Positions 9,338 to 19,033 of a DNA stretch of 64,000 nucleotides are shown here, one piece after another. Position 1 is the first letter of the stretch. Every line of letters begins with the position of its first letter. Below the pieces are notes generated by a model. It had not been told where the DNA came from, did no database searches, and saw nothing but the letters and a program-made list of their open reading frames with translations. This stretch comes from Splendidivirga corallicola (GTDB lineage Bacteria > Bacteroidota > Bacteroidia > Cytophagales > Cyclobacteriaceae). Made by a program: the position numbers and the translations under genes. The stretch covers positions 62,001 through 126,000 of the forward strand of contig JAUJEA010000005.1 of NCBI GenBank assembly GCA_030442035.1, given 5' to 3'.

Positions 9338-10220
9338 AATAGTTCCGGCAATTTTTATTCTGATATACTTTATACACATTCCAGGTTCAAAAGCTCAATC
9401 TATTAAACCTCAGGGTGGTTTTTTGCAGGATAGCATGAAAGTTGGTGAGGAGGTCACTTATACGTTATCCATAAAGTATCCGAGAGAGTTAAATGTTATA
9501 TTCCCCGATTCGCTTTACAACTTTAGTCCATTTGAATTTTCAAAGAAGGCATTCTTCAATACCTCGTCCGACAGCCTTTTTAGTTATGACAGTGCTGTTT
9601 ATACATTGAGCTCTTTTGAAATTGATAAAGTACAGTCATTGGCATTGCCGGTATTCCTGCTTGACAAAGGAGATAGCGCCATACTAGCAGCGGAAATGGA
9701 TTCTATTTTTCTGCAAGAACTTATATCACAAATGCCCGACTCAGTTGCATTAAAGGAAAATACCGGTTATCGGGCAGTAGGTTTTCAATTCAACTATCCC
9801 TATTTCATTATAGGTATTGTTATTCTCGCGGTCTTATGTCTGTTGGTATTGTTGATATTCGGTAAAACGATCAGAAAGAAAATTAAAATCTACAGACTCA
9901 AACAATCTCATAAAAAATTCGTCACGCTTTTCAATAACTTATTGAGTGGTGCTCAGATATCTGCTACAACTGCAGAATCAATTTTGATTGCCTGGAAAAA
10001 ATATATGGAAGGTTTGGAAAGAGTTCCTTATACAAAACTCACCACCAAAGAAATTATCAAAAGACAACCGAATGATCAGCTTAGTGTTATTCTGAAAACC
10101 ATCGACCGCTCTATCTATGGCCATGGTAATTTGAACGAAATAGATCCTAGTTTTGCTGAATTGAAGGACTTTGCGGATGATAGTCTAATGAAAAAAATGG
10201 AGGAAATTAACAATGGCTGA
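9330..10220 (+). CDS. Bat-operon membrane protein with periplasmic N-domain
   Basis: A 296-residue protein with a GTG start overlapping the DUF58 stop. It has a signal peptide (about 1-22, ending SKAQ), a periplasmic beta-rich domain (about 25-150, LQDSMKVGEEVTYTLSIKYP) resembling the repeats of BatD-like proteins, one strong transmembrane helix (about 157-178), and a basic cytoplasmic tail (about 180-296). This architecture is usual for the uncharacterised gene between DUF58 and batA. It overlaps the VWA gene by 8 bases. Assignment to a named family is uncertain. Confidence 0.8.
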   Translation: MHRIVPAIFILIYFIHIPGSKAQSIKPQGGFLQDSMKVGEEVTYTLSIKYPRELNVIFPDSLYNFSPFEFSKKAFFNTSSDSLFSYDSAVYTLSSFEIDKVQSLALPVFLLDKGDSAILAAEMDSIFLQELISQMPDSVALKENTGYRAVGFQFNYPYFIIGIVILAVLCLLVLLIFGKTIRKKIKIYRLKQSHKKFVTLFNNLLSGAQISATTAESILIAWKKYMEGLERVPYTKLTTKEIIKRQPNDQLSVILKTIDRSIYGHGNLNEIDPSFAELKDFADDSLMKKMEEINNG

Positions 10221-11265
10221 TGCTTCAACTGAAATATGGGAGTGGTTGTCATTTAAATGGTTCTTACCAGGAACCTTACAAAATTTTGATTGGGAAAATC
10301 CCATTGTATTTTTTGCATTAATAGGCATTCCAATAATCTTTCTCTTAAGATGGTTAATAAACTTTAAGTTTAACCAGAAGTTGGAAGTAGCTTTTCCAAA
10401 AAGACAATTGAAGTGGCGTCCAATCAGCTTATTACGATTTGTACCGGATCTGCTGATGGCAATTTCTTTGGTTCTTCTCATCATTTCACTTGCCAGACCC
10501 CAAAAAACAAATGAAAAGGTAGAACAATGGACTGAAGGGATAGATATCATGTTGGTCATTGATATCTCCGAATCGATGCAAATAGAGGATTTCAAACCAA
10601 ACAGATTAACAGCGGCAAAAAATGTAGCCAGGGATTTTATCAAAGGTCGGTTTCAAGACCGGATCGGTATTGTAATCTTTTCGGGTGATGCCTATTCATT
10701 ATCTCCTCTGACCACTGACTACGATCTCCTTTTTTCCCATATAGATGATATTTCATTTGATATGATTGAAAGCAGGGGAACGGCCATAGGTAGTTCGCTT
10801 GCTGTTGCAACTAATCGTATGCGGGAATCAGACTCCAAATCAAAAGTAATTATTCTGTTAAGTGATGGAGACAATACAGCCGGGAATATTGATCCAATTA
10901 CGGCAGCAGAACTTGCTCAGGCCTATGGTATTAAAATGTATACAATTGGTATTGGGAAGGAGGGTAAAGTTCCATTCGGAAAGGACTTTTTTGGAAGAAC
11001 AACATATGTTGAAAACACATTGGATGAAACTACGCTCAGGAAGATAGCTGAGATTGGAGAAGGCAATTTCTATAGAGTTTCTGACAATCAGGCCTTAAAA
11101 GATGTATTTGCGCTTATCGATGAATACGAAAAGGCAGAAATAAAAGAAACACGTTTTAAGGATACTACAGATTTTTATGGAATTTATCTGCGATGGGGAA
11201 TTGTGTTCTTTTTGATGTGGTTGCTTCTCAAATCTTCCTTTATGAGCAATGTACTCCAGGACTAA
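10213..11265 (+). CDS. batA: VWA-domain membrane protein, BatA-like
   Basis: A 350-residue protein with membrane helices at about 30-50 and 75-97, a von Willebrand A domain (about 110-300) and a last helix at about 327-345. The metal-ion-dependent adhesion site is complete: D117-I-S119-E-S121, a threonine in SRGTAIGSSL, and the aspartate in LLSDGDNTAG. This matches BatA/YfbK-type aerotolerance proteins. In most relatives batB, batC and batD follow; here the operon ends and convergent pyk begins 47 bp later. The gene symbol is by similarity. Confidence 0.88.
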   Translation: MADASTEIWEWLSFKWFLPGTLQNFDWENPIVFFALIGIPIIFLLRWLINFKFNQKLEVAFPKRQLKWRPISLLRFVPDLLMAISLVLLIISLARPQKTNEKVEQWTEGIDIMLVIDISESMQIEDFKPNRLTAAKNVARDFIKGRFQDRIGIVIFSGDAYSLSPLTTDYDLLFSHIDDISFDMIESRGTAIGSSLAVATNRMRESDSKSKVIILLSDGDNTAGNIDPITAAELAQAYGIKMYTIGIGKEGKVPFGKDFFGRTTYVENTLDETTLRKIAEIGEGNFYRVSDNQALKDVFALIDEYEKAEIKETRFKDTTDFYGIYLRWGIVFFLMWLLLKSSFMSNVLQD

Positions 11266-11312
11266 TCAGGCCTTTTTAACGGAAGATTTGAAAAGCTTCT
11301 CTTAGATCACTA

Positions 11313-12752
11313 CTATTCAACAGTATTGATCTTCACCATATTGGTTCGTTTCTTTTGGTGGATAGGCATACTGGCCGTCGTGATGAATATATCTCCCTTC
11401 TTTAAATGTCCGTTTTCTTTCAAGATTTCCTCAACGTCTTCAATGGTGGCATCCGTGGATACCATTTTATCATAATAAAATGCTCTGATACCCCATATTA
11501 AATTCATAGTGGTAAGCATTTTCTTATTACTGGTAAAAATAAAAATATCCGCTTGAGGTCTATGGCAAGCCAGTCTGAAAGCAGTGTATCCTGAGTTAGT
11601 CATGCCGACAATTGCCTTTGCTTTGGTTCTTTTAGCTAAGCGTGCTGCGATCAATACCAGATTATCGTTGACAAATGTTGGAGATGAATCGTGAATGTAC
11701 TCTGTGTGGTTAAAATATATACTCTCTGTTTCAGCCTCTACAGAAGCAATTGTTTTAGCCATACTCTTAACAGATAGCATTGGATATTTACCTGCTGCTG
11801 TTTCAGCTGATAACATCAGCGCATCAGCTCCATCTACCACGGCATTGGCAATGTCATTTGTCTCAGCCCGCGTAGGTCGAGGGTTTTCGATCATGCTTTC
11901 CATCATCTGGGTAGCGATGATCACAGGTTTCGCAGCTGAATTACACTTTCTAACAATCATTTTTTGGATCATCGGAACTTCTTCCATCTCTATTTCTACT
12001 CCAAGGTCTCCTCTGGCTACCATGACGGCATCGGTTGCTTCAATGATCCTATCTATATCCTTTACAGCCTCGGGCTTTTCTATCTTGGCAACTACCTTTA
12101 TCTTTTTACCGCGGGCCTTAATTTTCTCTTTTAAAGCAATAACATCCTCTGCTGATCTTACAAAAGACAATGCGATCCATTCGACATCATTATCCAATCC
12201 AAATTCCAAATCGCGTTCATCCTTCTCAGTCAGAGATGGTGCCGAAATAGCAGTGTTCGGCAAATTGATTCCTTTTCTTGATTTAAGTGCTCCTCCATAT
12301 ACAACTTCTGTAGTGACTTCTATACCATTTGTATTGAGCACTTTTAACTCGATTTTACCATCATCTACTAATATGGTATCACCAACTTTCACATCCTTGG
12401 GCAATGCTTCATAAGAAGTACCTACGCGTTGCGCCGTTCCAATAACATTATCAACCGTGATAATTAATTGATCTCCTTTCTTAATCTGAACCTCACCATT
12501 TTCAACCTCATTCACGCGAATTTTAGGACCTTGTAAATCTTGTAACAAACAAATATGGGTACCCTGTGTTTCATTCAATTCTCTCACATGGCCGATCACC
12601 TTTTTATGATCTTCATGGCTACCATGAGAAAAATTCAATCGAAAAATATCAGCTCCTGCTGCAATCAATTCTTCCAACTTTTCCCTAGTATTACTAGCAG
12701 GTCCCACAGTTGCAAGAATCTTTGATTTGTTGAAAATTATCTTACTCTTCAT
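11313..12752 (-). CDS. pyk: Pyruvate kinase
   Basis: Catalyses phosphoenolpyruvate + ADP to pyruvate + ATP in lower glycolysis. The 479 residues show the TIM-barrel start SKILATVGPAS, RLNFSHGSHEDH, the active-site region with KIEKPEAV and MVARGDLGVEIEMEEVP, the adjacent IIATQMMESM, and a normal regulatory C-terminal domain. No extra C-terminal phosphohistidine domain is present. It lies 35 bp downstream of the IPExxxVDY gene on the same strand, an arrangement usual in Bacteroidota. Confidence 0.97.
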   Translation of the reverse strand: MKSKIIFNKSKILATVGPASNTREKLEELIAAGADIFRLNFSHGSHEDHKKVIGHVRELNETQGTHICLLQDLQGPKIRVNEVENGEVQIKKGDQLIITVDNVIGTAQRVGTSYEALPKDVKVGDTILVDDGKIELKVLNTNGIEVTTEVVYGGALKSRKGINLPNTAISAPSLTEKDERDLEFGLDNDVEWIALSFVRSAEDVIALKEKIKARGKKIKVVAKIEKPEAVKDIDRIIEATDAVMVARGDLGVEIEMEEVPMIQKMIVRKCNSAAKPVIIATQMMESMIENPRPTRAETNDIANAVVDGADALMLSAETAAGKYPMLSVKSMAKTIASVEAETESIYFNHTEYIHDSSPTFVNDNLVLIAARLAKRTKAKAIVGMTNSGYTAFRLACHRPQADIFIFTSNKKMLTTMNLIWGIRAFYYDKMVSTDATIEDVEEILKENGHLKKGDIFITTASMPIHQKKRTNMVKINTVE

Positions 12753-12787
12753 CCGAAAGCTATTAAATTATATAAGCACTTAAATTA

Positions 12788-13216
12788 TTAGAAAATCAGG
12801 TTCTCTTTTGACTTCAGTTTTTCCAATTCTATAGACACCGTATATTGAATTATCCCTACATTGTTCAGTTTGTCCACAACTTCCCTTATATCAAAGGACT
12901 GTTCAAAACCTTGTATAAGAATTAAATAGTCAAATTGTTTTATTTCAGGGAGCAAATATAAATTACTAGTATTGGAAATTCCTAATGACTTATTCTTTAG
13001 CAGTCGAAATATACTGGGTTCCTTTCCGAATATAAAATTAGAAATGATTAAGTTTTTGTTATCTATAAATTTGAGCTCTATGTCTTCTTGCCTCACCAGC
13101 TTTATGCCGAGTGCACTATTTATTTCCCAAGCCAGTCGATGTTCCGATGCAGTGGAAATCAATCCAAACAGTTTAAAATCGTACTCAAATTCTACAATCA
13201 GTCTGTTCCTCTTCAT
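12788..13216 (-). CDS. IPExxxVDY family protein
   Basis: A 142-residue protein with the pattern LLPEIKQFDYLILIQG, a variant of the IPExxxVDY signature that names this Bacteroidota family. It has no signal peptide or membrane helix. Function is unknown. It sits, as usual, between pyk and the acpP-fabF-rnc group, divergent from acpP. Probable cotranscription with pyk follows from the 35-bp gap. Confidence 0.85.
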   Translation of the reverse strand: MKRNRLIVEFEYDFKLFGLISTASEHRLAWEINSALGIKLVRQEDIELKFIDNKNLIISNFIFGKEPSIFRLLKNKSLGISNTSNLYLLPEIKQFDYLILIQGFEQSFDIREVVDKLNNVGIIQYTVSIELEKLKSKENLIF

Positions 13217-13307
13217 GTCTCATCTTTGACCTAAAAAAAATGGAAAATTAGGTGATAAATGCATGTTTTGCACGTTTTTGAGCGAAAAATTAAATTGAAA
13301 AAAATTG

Positions 13308-13339
13308 TTTGACATTATTGTATTTAATGTATTTCTTTG
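13308..13339 (+). promoter_or_regulatory. Promoter of acpP-fabF-rnc
   Basis: TTTG at 13308-13311 and TTTCTTTG at 13332-13339 are 20 bp apart, close to the Bacteroidota TTTG-N19/20-TAnnTTTG consensus with one mismatch. It predicts a start near 13346 and a short leader of about 20 bases before the acpP ATG at 13368. Confidence 0.55.
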
Positions 13340-13367
13340 CAGTGTGTTTTACTAAACTAAATTAAAA

Positions 13368-13604
13368 ATGTCTGAAATAGCACAAAAAGTAAAAGGAATT
13401 ATTATTGACAAATTAGGAGTCGAAGAATCAGAAGTAACACCTGAAGCTAGCTTCACAAATGACCTCGGAGCTGATTCCTTAGACACAGTGGAGTTGATTA
13501 TGGAATTTGAGAAGGAATTCAACATTTCTATACCGGATGATCAGGCCGAAAATATTTCAACTGTTGGTCAAGCCATTTCTTATCTTGAAGAAAATATAAA
13601 ATAG
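13368..13604 (+). CDS. acpP: Acyl carrier protein
   Basis: A 78-residue acidic protein with the phosphopantetheine attachment motif GADSLD (Ser37), a four-helix carrier protein that holds growing acyl chains on a thioester. Length and sequence are standard. It is followed after 27 bp by fabF and then rnc, the common order in this phylum. It supplies acyl donors for the LpxA and LpxD enzymes encoded earlier in the window. Confidence 0.97.
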   Translation: MSEIAQKVKGIIIDKLGVEESEVTPEASFTNDLGADSLDTVELIMEFEKEFNISIPDDQAENISTVGQAISYLEENIK

Positions 13605-13631
13605 CAAAGAATTTTTCTTTAAAAACTCTTT

Positions 13632-14885
13632 ATGAACAAAAGAAGAGTCGTAGTTACTGGACTAGGTGCACTTACACCGATAGGTAATAATATACAGGAG
13701 TACAAGCAGGGACTAGCTAATGGTGTAAGTGGAGCCGCTCCAATCACAAGGTTTAATGCAGAGAAGTTCAGGACCAGGTTCGCTTGCGAAGTTAAAGGAT
13801 ATGATCCCGTTGATCACTTTGATAGAAAAGAAGCAAGACGAATGGATCCTTTTACTCAATATGCACTAATAGCCTGCGATGAGGCTATCAAAGATTCCGG
13901 TTTAAACCTGGAATCTATCAATTCAGACCGTGCTGGTGTAATTTGGGGATCCGGAATCGGAGGACTTAGAACATTCCAGGAAGAGGTCTCCACCTTTAGC
14001 AATGGAGAGGGTAATCCACGATTCAATCCATTCTTTATCCCCAAAATGATCGCAGACATTAGTGCTGGCTATATTTCAATAAAATATGGCTTTAGGGGAC
14101 CTAATTTTGTAACTGTTTCGGCATGCGCTTCAGCAACAAATGCTTTGGTGGATGCTATGACTTATATACGTACAGGAATAGCCGATATTATTATATCAGG
14201 AGGATCCGAGGCTGCAGTGACTGAAGCCGGGATCGGAGGGTTTAATGCAATGAAGGCTCTTTCCGAAAGAAACGATTCACCAGAAACTGCTTCCAGACCT
14301 TTTGACAAAGACAGAGATGGTTTTGTGCTAGGTGAGGGTTCAGGAGCTTTAATTCTGGAAGATTATGAACATGCCAAAGCCAGAGGAGCAAAAATATATG
14401 CAGAATTGCTTGGAGGCGGCATGTCAGCTGATGCTCACCATATTACCGCCCCCCATCCTGATGGGATAGGAGCTTCCAAGGTGATGGAAAATGCTTTACG
14501 AGATGCAAATCTCAAGCCGCAAGATGTAGATTACATTAACGTTCATGGTACATCTACGCCGCTTGGTGATGTTAGTGAAACTCTTGCCATCAAAAATATA
14601 TTTGGAGAGCACGCGTACGATTTAAATATCAGTTCCACCAAATCCATGACTGGCCATTTATTGGGTGCAGCGGGAGCTATTGAGGCCATTGCTTCAGTTC
14701 TGGCCATTGAACATCAATTCGTGCCTCCAACAATTAATCACTTCACGGATGATGAAAGCTTTGATGCAAAATTAGATTTCACATTCAATCAAGCTCAGGA
14801 AAAAGAAATAAATGTTGCGCTTAGCAATACCTTTGGTTTTGGTGGACATAATGTTTCCATTATATTCCAAAAAGTAACAGATTAA
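13632..14885 (+). CDS. fabF: 3-oxoacyl-ACP synthase II
   Basis: Condenses malonyl-ACP with acyl-ACP in fatty acid elongation. The 417-residue thiolase-fold protein has the nucleophile in SACASATNA (Cys165) and the two histidines in VHGTSTPLGD and SMTGHLLGAAGA. The glycine-rich end FGFGGHNVSIIF is typical. The stop codon is immediately followed by the rnc start, so translation is probably coupled. Confidence 0.97.
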   Translation: MNKRRVVVTGLGALTPIGNNIQEYKQGLANGVSGAAPITRFNAEKFRTRFACEVKGYDPVDHFDRKEARRMDPFTQYALIACDEAIKDSGLNLESINSDRAGVIWGSGIGGLRTFQEEVSTFSNGEGNPRFNPFFIPKMIADISAGYISIKYGFRGPNFVTVSACASATNALVDAMTYIRTGIADIIISGGSEAAVTEAGIGGFNAMKALSERNDSPETASRPFDKDRDGFVLGEGSGALILEDYEHAKARGAKIYAELLGGGMSADAHHITAPHPDGIGASKVMENALRDANLKPQDVDYINVHGTSTPLGDVSETLAIKNIFGEHAYDLNISSTKSMTGHLLGAAGAIEAIASVLAIEHQFVPPTINHFTDDESFDAKLDFTFNQAQEKEINVALSNTFGFGGHNVSIIFQKVTD

Positions 14886-15626
14886 GTGAACCTTTTTTTT
14901 AAAAGGCTTTCCTGGCTTCTCACAGTAAGATCAGAAAATGACAAGAAATTAGCAGCTGCAATCAAAATGATTGTAGGCAGGCATCCGTTTAATCTGGATC
15001 TTTATAAGCTCGCAGTAAAACATTCCTCTGTTGCGGAAATTGGCAGAACCGGCTTTAAAGAATCCAACGAGCGGCTGGAGTATCTTGGTGATGCTATTCT
15101 AGGCGCCATCATTGCTGAATATCTTTTTAAAAAATTTCCTTATAAAGAAGAGGGGTTTCTTACTGAAATCAGATCAAGGATTGTTAACAGAGAATCTCTG
15201 AATAACGTTTCCCGAAAGATCGGATTGAATGATCTGGTTCAATACGACGCCAACCGTAAAAACTCGCTCTCACATAAATCGATTCACGGTGACACTTTGG
15301 AAGCACTGCTTGGAGCCATCTATCTGGACAGGGGGTTCAAGTTTTGCAAAAGGTTCATTATCAAAAAATTGTTGCTTCATTATGACATCAAAGAGATTAT
15401 TAACAATAATCCAAATAGTAAAAGTTTGATCATAGAATGGGCACAAAAAGAAAATAAGGACATCAGATTTGAGGTGGTGGAAGTTAAAAATAAAAAACAC
15501 TTTAAAGAATTTGTTGTTCAATTATTTATTGAGAACGAACCCATTGGAAAAGGATTTGGTTTAAGCAAGAAAAAAGCTGAACAAGACGCCGCTCAAAAAT
15601 CATGTGACTTACTTAACTTAACCTGA
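14886..15626 (+). CDS. rnc: Ribonuclease III
   Basis: A double-stranded-RNA endonuclease for rRNA and mRNA processing. The 246 residues contain the signature NERLEYLGDAILG near residue 60, the second acidic cluster HGDTLEALLGAIYLD near 137, and a C-terminal dsRNA-binding domain (about 175-245) with GFGLSKKKAEQDAAQKSC. The start is GTG directly abutting the fabF TAA. The gene is slightly longer than E. coli rnc owing to an N-terminal extension of about 20 residues. Confidence 0.95.
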   Translation: MNLFFKRLSWLLTVRSENDKKLAAAIKMIVGRHPFNLDLYKLAVKHSSVAEIGRTGFKESNERLEYLGDAILGAIIAEYLFKKFPYKEEGFLTEIRSRIVNRESLNNVSRKIGLNDLVQYDANRKNSLSHKSIHGDTLEALLGAIYLDRGFKFCKRFIIKKLLLHYDIKEIINNNPNSKSLIIEWAQKENKDIRFEVVEVKNKKHFKEFVVQLFIENEPIGKGFGLSKKKAEQDAAQKSCDLLNLT

Positions 15627-15703
15627 TTTGCCATTGGCTCTTAAAAGTTCTCTATCTTGCATCACTAAAACCACCAATTCAATTTTTAATAAGAAGGGAT
15701 AAG

Positions 15704-17581
15704 ATGTCCATTTATAAAATTGCCGGTGCTACTTTAAATCAGACACCAATAGACTGGCAAAACAATGTGCGTAACATCATAGATTGTATTGAACAGGCCA
15801 AAGATCTGAACATTGATATATTGTGCTTGCCGGAACTGTGTATTTCTGGCTATGGTTGTGAAGACCTGTTTTTAAGTGATTGGTTGCCCGAAAAGGCTGT
15901 TTCCCACATACCCGAAATAGCCAACCATTGTAAAGATATCATTGTTGCATTAGGAGTGCCGGTCAGGTATCACGGTAAACTATACAATTGTGTTTGTCTC
16001 ATAAAAGATCAGCAAATCCTAGGTTTTAATGCTAAACAGTATCTTGCCAATGACGGGGTACATTATGAACCCAGGTGGTTTACTCCCTGGAAGCAAGACA
16101 AAATTCAACAAATTCAAATAAATGGCGGCAGTTATCCTATTGGCGATTTACAAATCGAAATAGAAGATCTAAAAATTGGATTTGAAATCTGTGAAGATGC
16201 CTGGAGAGGAGATGACAGGCCTGCGTGTCGTTTATATGAAAAAGGTGTGAACCTTATACTCAACCCAAGTGCCAGTCATTTTGCACTATCCAAAACCCAG
16301 GAAAGAGAAGACTTAATAGCACAAAGTTCCAAAAGTTTTCAATGTACATATGTATACGCTAATCTCCTTGGAAATGAGGCTGGTAGAATGATTTATGATG
16401 GAGAAATTATCATTGCTCAGGAAGGTAGGCTATTGCAAAGAAATAACCTGTTATCTTTTAAAGAATTCAACATAGCCACAGCTGAGGTTGACTTACAGAA
16501 TGCAAACAATTCCAGTGCTGAGCTGATTGCAAATGTTCAAAGCAAATATGCTGAATTCATTCAGGCCACTTCCCTTGCCATGTTTGACTATATGCGCAAA
16601 AGTTTTAGCAAAGGATTCATTCTCTCTTTAAGTGGAGGCGCTGACTCTTCAACCTGTGCTATAATAGTAGCCGAAATGGTGAAACGGGGTTTGGCAGAAC
16701 TGGGGCTGAACAAATTCCTTGATAAGTTGAATTTGCATCATCTGAAAAGTGAGCTTCTTTCTTTATCGTCCTCTGATGAAAAACAGAAATTAATTGTTAA
16801 GCATATCTTGACCTGTGCTTATCAAGGCACATCTAACTCATCCGACAAAACCTTGGAATCGGCCCGTCAATTAGCAGGTGACATCGGAGCAACATTTTAC
16901 CATTGGAATATTGATGAGGAAGTAGCCTCTTTTACTCAAAAAATAGAACACACACTTCAAAGGGATCTGACTTGGGAAGATGATGATATAACCTTACAAA
17001 ATATCCAGGCAAGAACAAGAAGCCCGATCATCTGGATGCTGGCCAATATTAAAAATGCATTATTAATAACCACTTCTAATCGTAGCGAAGGTGATGTTGG
17101 CTATGCCACCATGGATGGCGATACAAGCGGATCTATTGCACCAATTGCGGCAATCGATAAACATTTTATTATCAGCTGGCTTAAATGGGCAGAAACAGAA
17201 CTTGGGTATAAAAGCCTTTCGTACGTAAATAATCTAACCCCTAGTGCTGAGCTTCGCCCCCTGGAAAAGGATCAAAGTGATGAATCCGATCTGATGCCCT
17301 ATAAGATCATAGTGGAAATTGAGCGGTTGGCTATACAAAATCATCAATCTCCTATAGAAGTATTTAAAGCGTTGTCAAAAAAGAATCTGGAAAATTGCGA
17401 ATCGCTTAAAACACATATTTTGAAATTTTTCAGGCTTTGGTCCAGAAATCAATGGAAGCGTGAAAGAATCGCCCCTTCCTTTCATCTTGATGATTTCAAT
17501 GTGGACCCCAAAACCTGGTGTAGGTTTCCAATACTGTCAGGAAGTTTTAAAGAGGAATTAGAGGAATTGGAAAAACTATGA
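15704..17581 (+). CDS. nadE: Glutamine-dependent NAD+ synthetase
   Basis: Amidates nicotinic acid adenine dinucleotide with ammonia taken from glutamine. The 625-residue chain has an N-terminal nitrilase-type glutaminase (about 1-270; PELCISGYGCEDL and the cysteine in FEICEDAW) and a C-terminal ATP-pyrophosphatase synthetase with LSLSGGADSST near residue 307 and TTSNRSEGDVGYATMDGD. Both domains look complete, so free ammonia is not required. A weak promoter candidate, TTTG at 15627 with TATCTTG at 15653, precedes it at non-ideal spacing. Confidence 0.95.
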   Translation: MSIYKIAGATLNQTPIDWQNNVRNIIDCIEQAKDLNIDILCLPELCISGYGCEDLFLSDWLPEKAVSHIPEIANHCKDIIVALGVPVRYHGKLYNCVCLIKDQQILGFNAKQYLANDGVHYEPRWFTPWKQDKIQQIQINGGSYPIGDLQIEIEDLKIGFEICEDAWRGDDRPACRLYEKGVNLILNPSASHFALSKTQEREDLIAQSSKSFQCTYVYANLLGNEAGRMIYDGEIIIAQEGRLLQRNNLLSFKEFNIATAEVDLQNANNSSAELIANVQSKYAEFIQATSLAMFDYMRKSFSKGFILSLSGGADSSTCAIIVAEMVKRGLAELGLNKFLDKLNLHHLKSELLSLSSSDEKQKLIVKHILTCAYQGTSNSSDKTLESARQLAGDIGATFYHWNIDEEVASFTQKIEHTLQRDLTWEDDDITLQNIQARTRSPIIWMLANIKNALLITTSNRSEGDVGYATMDGDTSGSIAPIAAIDKHFIISWLKWAETELGYKSLSYVNNLTPSAELRPLEKDQSDESDLMPYKIIVEIERLAIQNHQSPIEVFKALSKKNLENCESLKTHILKFFRLWSRNQWKRERIAPSFHLDDFNVDPKTWCRFPILSGSFKEELEELEKL

Positions 17582-17701
17582 CCTCCTTCCACACATTCAT
17601 TTCAACGCTCACTACAATTACATGATATAACGGTATGGTAAAAAAATTCAATTGTATTATCATTCTGACAATTCATTTTATATTTACCAAAATTTTAAAA
17701 T

Positions 17702-18802
17702 ATGTTGTCCTTAATTGATTTTATTATTTGGCATCCTAGTCCCGAAGTGGTATCCGGTTGGAACATTCCCCGGTGGTATGGTGTATTGTTTGCAGCCGGT
17801 TTCTTAATAAGCCAACAATTACTTTTTTACATTTTTAAGAAAGAAGGGAAACCTCCTAAGGATGTGGAAACACTAACGGTTTATATTGTTATTGCAACCA
17901 TTATTGGGGCTCGGCTCGGGCATGTTCTTTTCTATGATCCCGTACAATATTTTAAAAATCCTCTTGAAATTTTGATGATCTGGCATGGTGGTTTGGCCAG
18001 TCACGGAGCAACCATAGGTATATTAACAGCAATCTACTTATATGCCAAGAAGAAGAAAGATCAGAGCTTTTTATGGGTTGTAGATCGTATTGTTATTGCA
18101 GTGGCTATTACGGGTTGCCTCATACGGTTTGGTAATTTCATGAATTCCGAAATACTGGGGAAACCAACTAGTAGTAATTTCGGTGTGGTTTTCGCCCGGG
18201 AGCTGGAAGAATCTCTACTAAAGCATGAGGCAATAGATGAAGTTGATATTCATAAAGGGGAAACACGGGTTGCAACTGATGCAGGAAAGGTACCTATTTC
18301 TGTAGATATAAAATTTAGGAGAACTAATTATTCCGAGCAGGAAATAAAGGCGTTGGTTGAAAGTGATATTAAACAAATACTTATTAACGAATCTTCCCGG
18401 GACGAGCCAAAGATTTTTGAAAAGGCAGGAGAGCCTATTAACTATGAGCTAAAACAGAGAAACGGGCGGTATACAGCCAATGTTCAAAGTTTGGGTATTC
18501 CCAGGCATGCAGCTCAACTGTACGAATCCATCTATTGTATATTGCTATTTATATTTCTGTTTTTATTATGGAATAAAAGAAAAGAAAAAACACCCGAAGG
18601 TCTCATTTTCGGATTGTTTTTAGTCATATTATTTGGTCTGCGATTTGTGGATGAGTTCTTTAAGGAGAACCAGGAAGCATTTGAAGATGATATTCCTCTT
18701 AATATGGGACAATGGTTGAGTATCCCTCTTGTTATCATCGGAATCTATGTTTTAACAAGAACATTCAATAAAAAACAAGTACAAGGAAACCAAAAATCAT
18801 AG
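17702..18802 (+). CDS. lgt: Prolipoprotein diacylglyceryl transferase, enlarged periplasmic loop
   Basis: Transfers diacylglycerol from phosphatidylglycerol to the lipobox cysteine of prolipoproteins at the inner membrane. The protein is 366 residues against about 290 in E. coli. Recognisable are WHGGLASHGATIG, RFGNFMNSEILGKPT and PRHAAQLYES, with about seven membrane helices. The extra length is a charged soluble insert between FGVVFARE and PRHAAQLYE (roughly bases 18190-18500). Many substrates are visible in this window. It lies 120 bp after nadE in an AT-rich gap with no clear promoter. Confidence 0.95.
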   Translation: MLSLIDFIIWHPSPEVVSGWNIPRWYGVLFAAGFLISQQLLFYIFKKEGKPPKDVETLTVYIVIATIIGARLGHVLFYDPVQYFKNPLEILMIWHGGLASHGATIGILTAIYLYAKKKKDQSFLWVVDRIVIAVAITGCLIRFGNFMNSEILGKPTSSNFGVVFARELEESLLKHEAIDEVDIHKGETRVATDAGKVPISVDIKFRRTNYSEQEIKALVESDIKQILINESSRDEPKIFEKAGEPINYELKQRNGRYTANVQSLGIPRHAAQLYESIYCILLFIFLFLLWNKRKEKTPEGLIFGLFLVILFGLRFVDEFFKENQEAFEDDIPLNMGQWLSIPLVIIGIYVLTRTFNKKQVQGNQKS

Positions 18803-19033
18803 TTACAACGTCTTAGAAATATCACCTATTCTTTAAACTATCTGAATTATTTGGTGTCTAATTTATATGGAATAATACATCGGTTTAAGTTTAGGTAGAA
18901 ATGTACATTTCTTTGGTTAGAAAAACTTTTAATTTATTAAAAGGTTTATGGAATAGAACCTCCTGAACTTCATGGTCTCATTATATGTTAAAAACTTAAC
19001 CTTTTGCTAAATTAGATAAATATTTCATAGATA

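Noticed and set aside
11695-12414. 239-codon plus-strand ORF opposite pyk
   Set aside because: Long, but entirely antisense to well-conserved pyruvate kinase; the Ser/Thr/Ile-rich translation is typical of a shadow frame.
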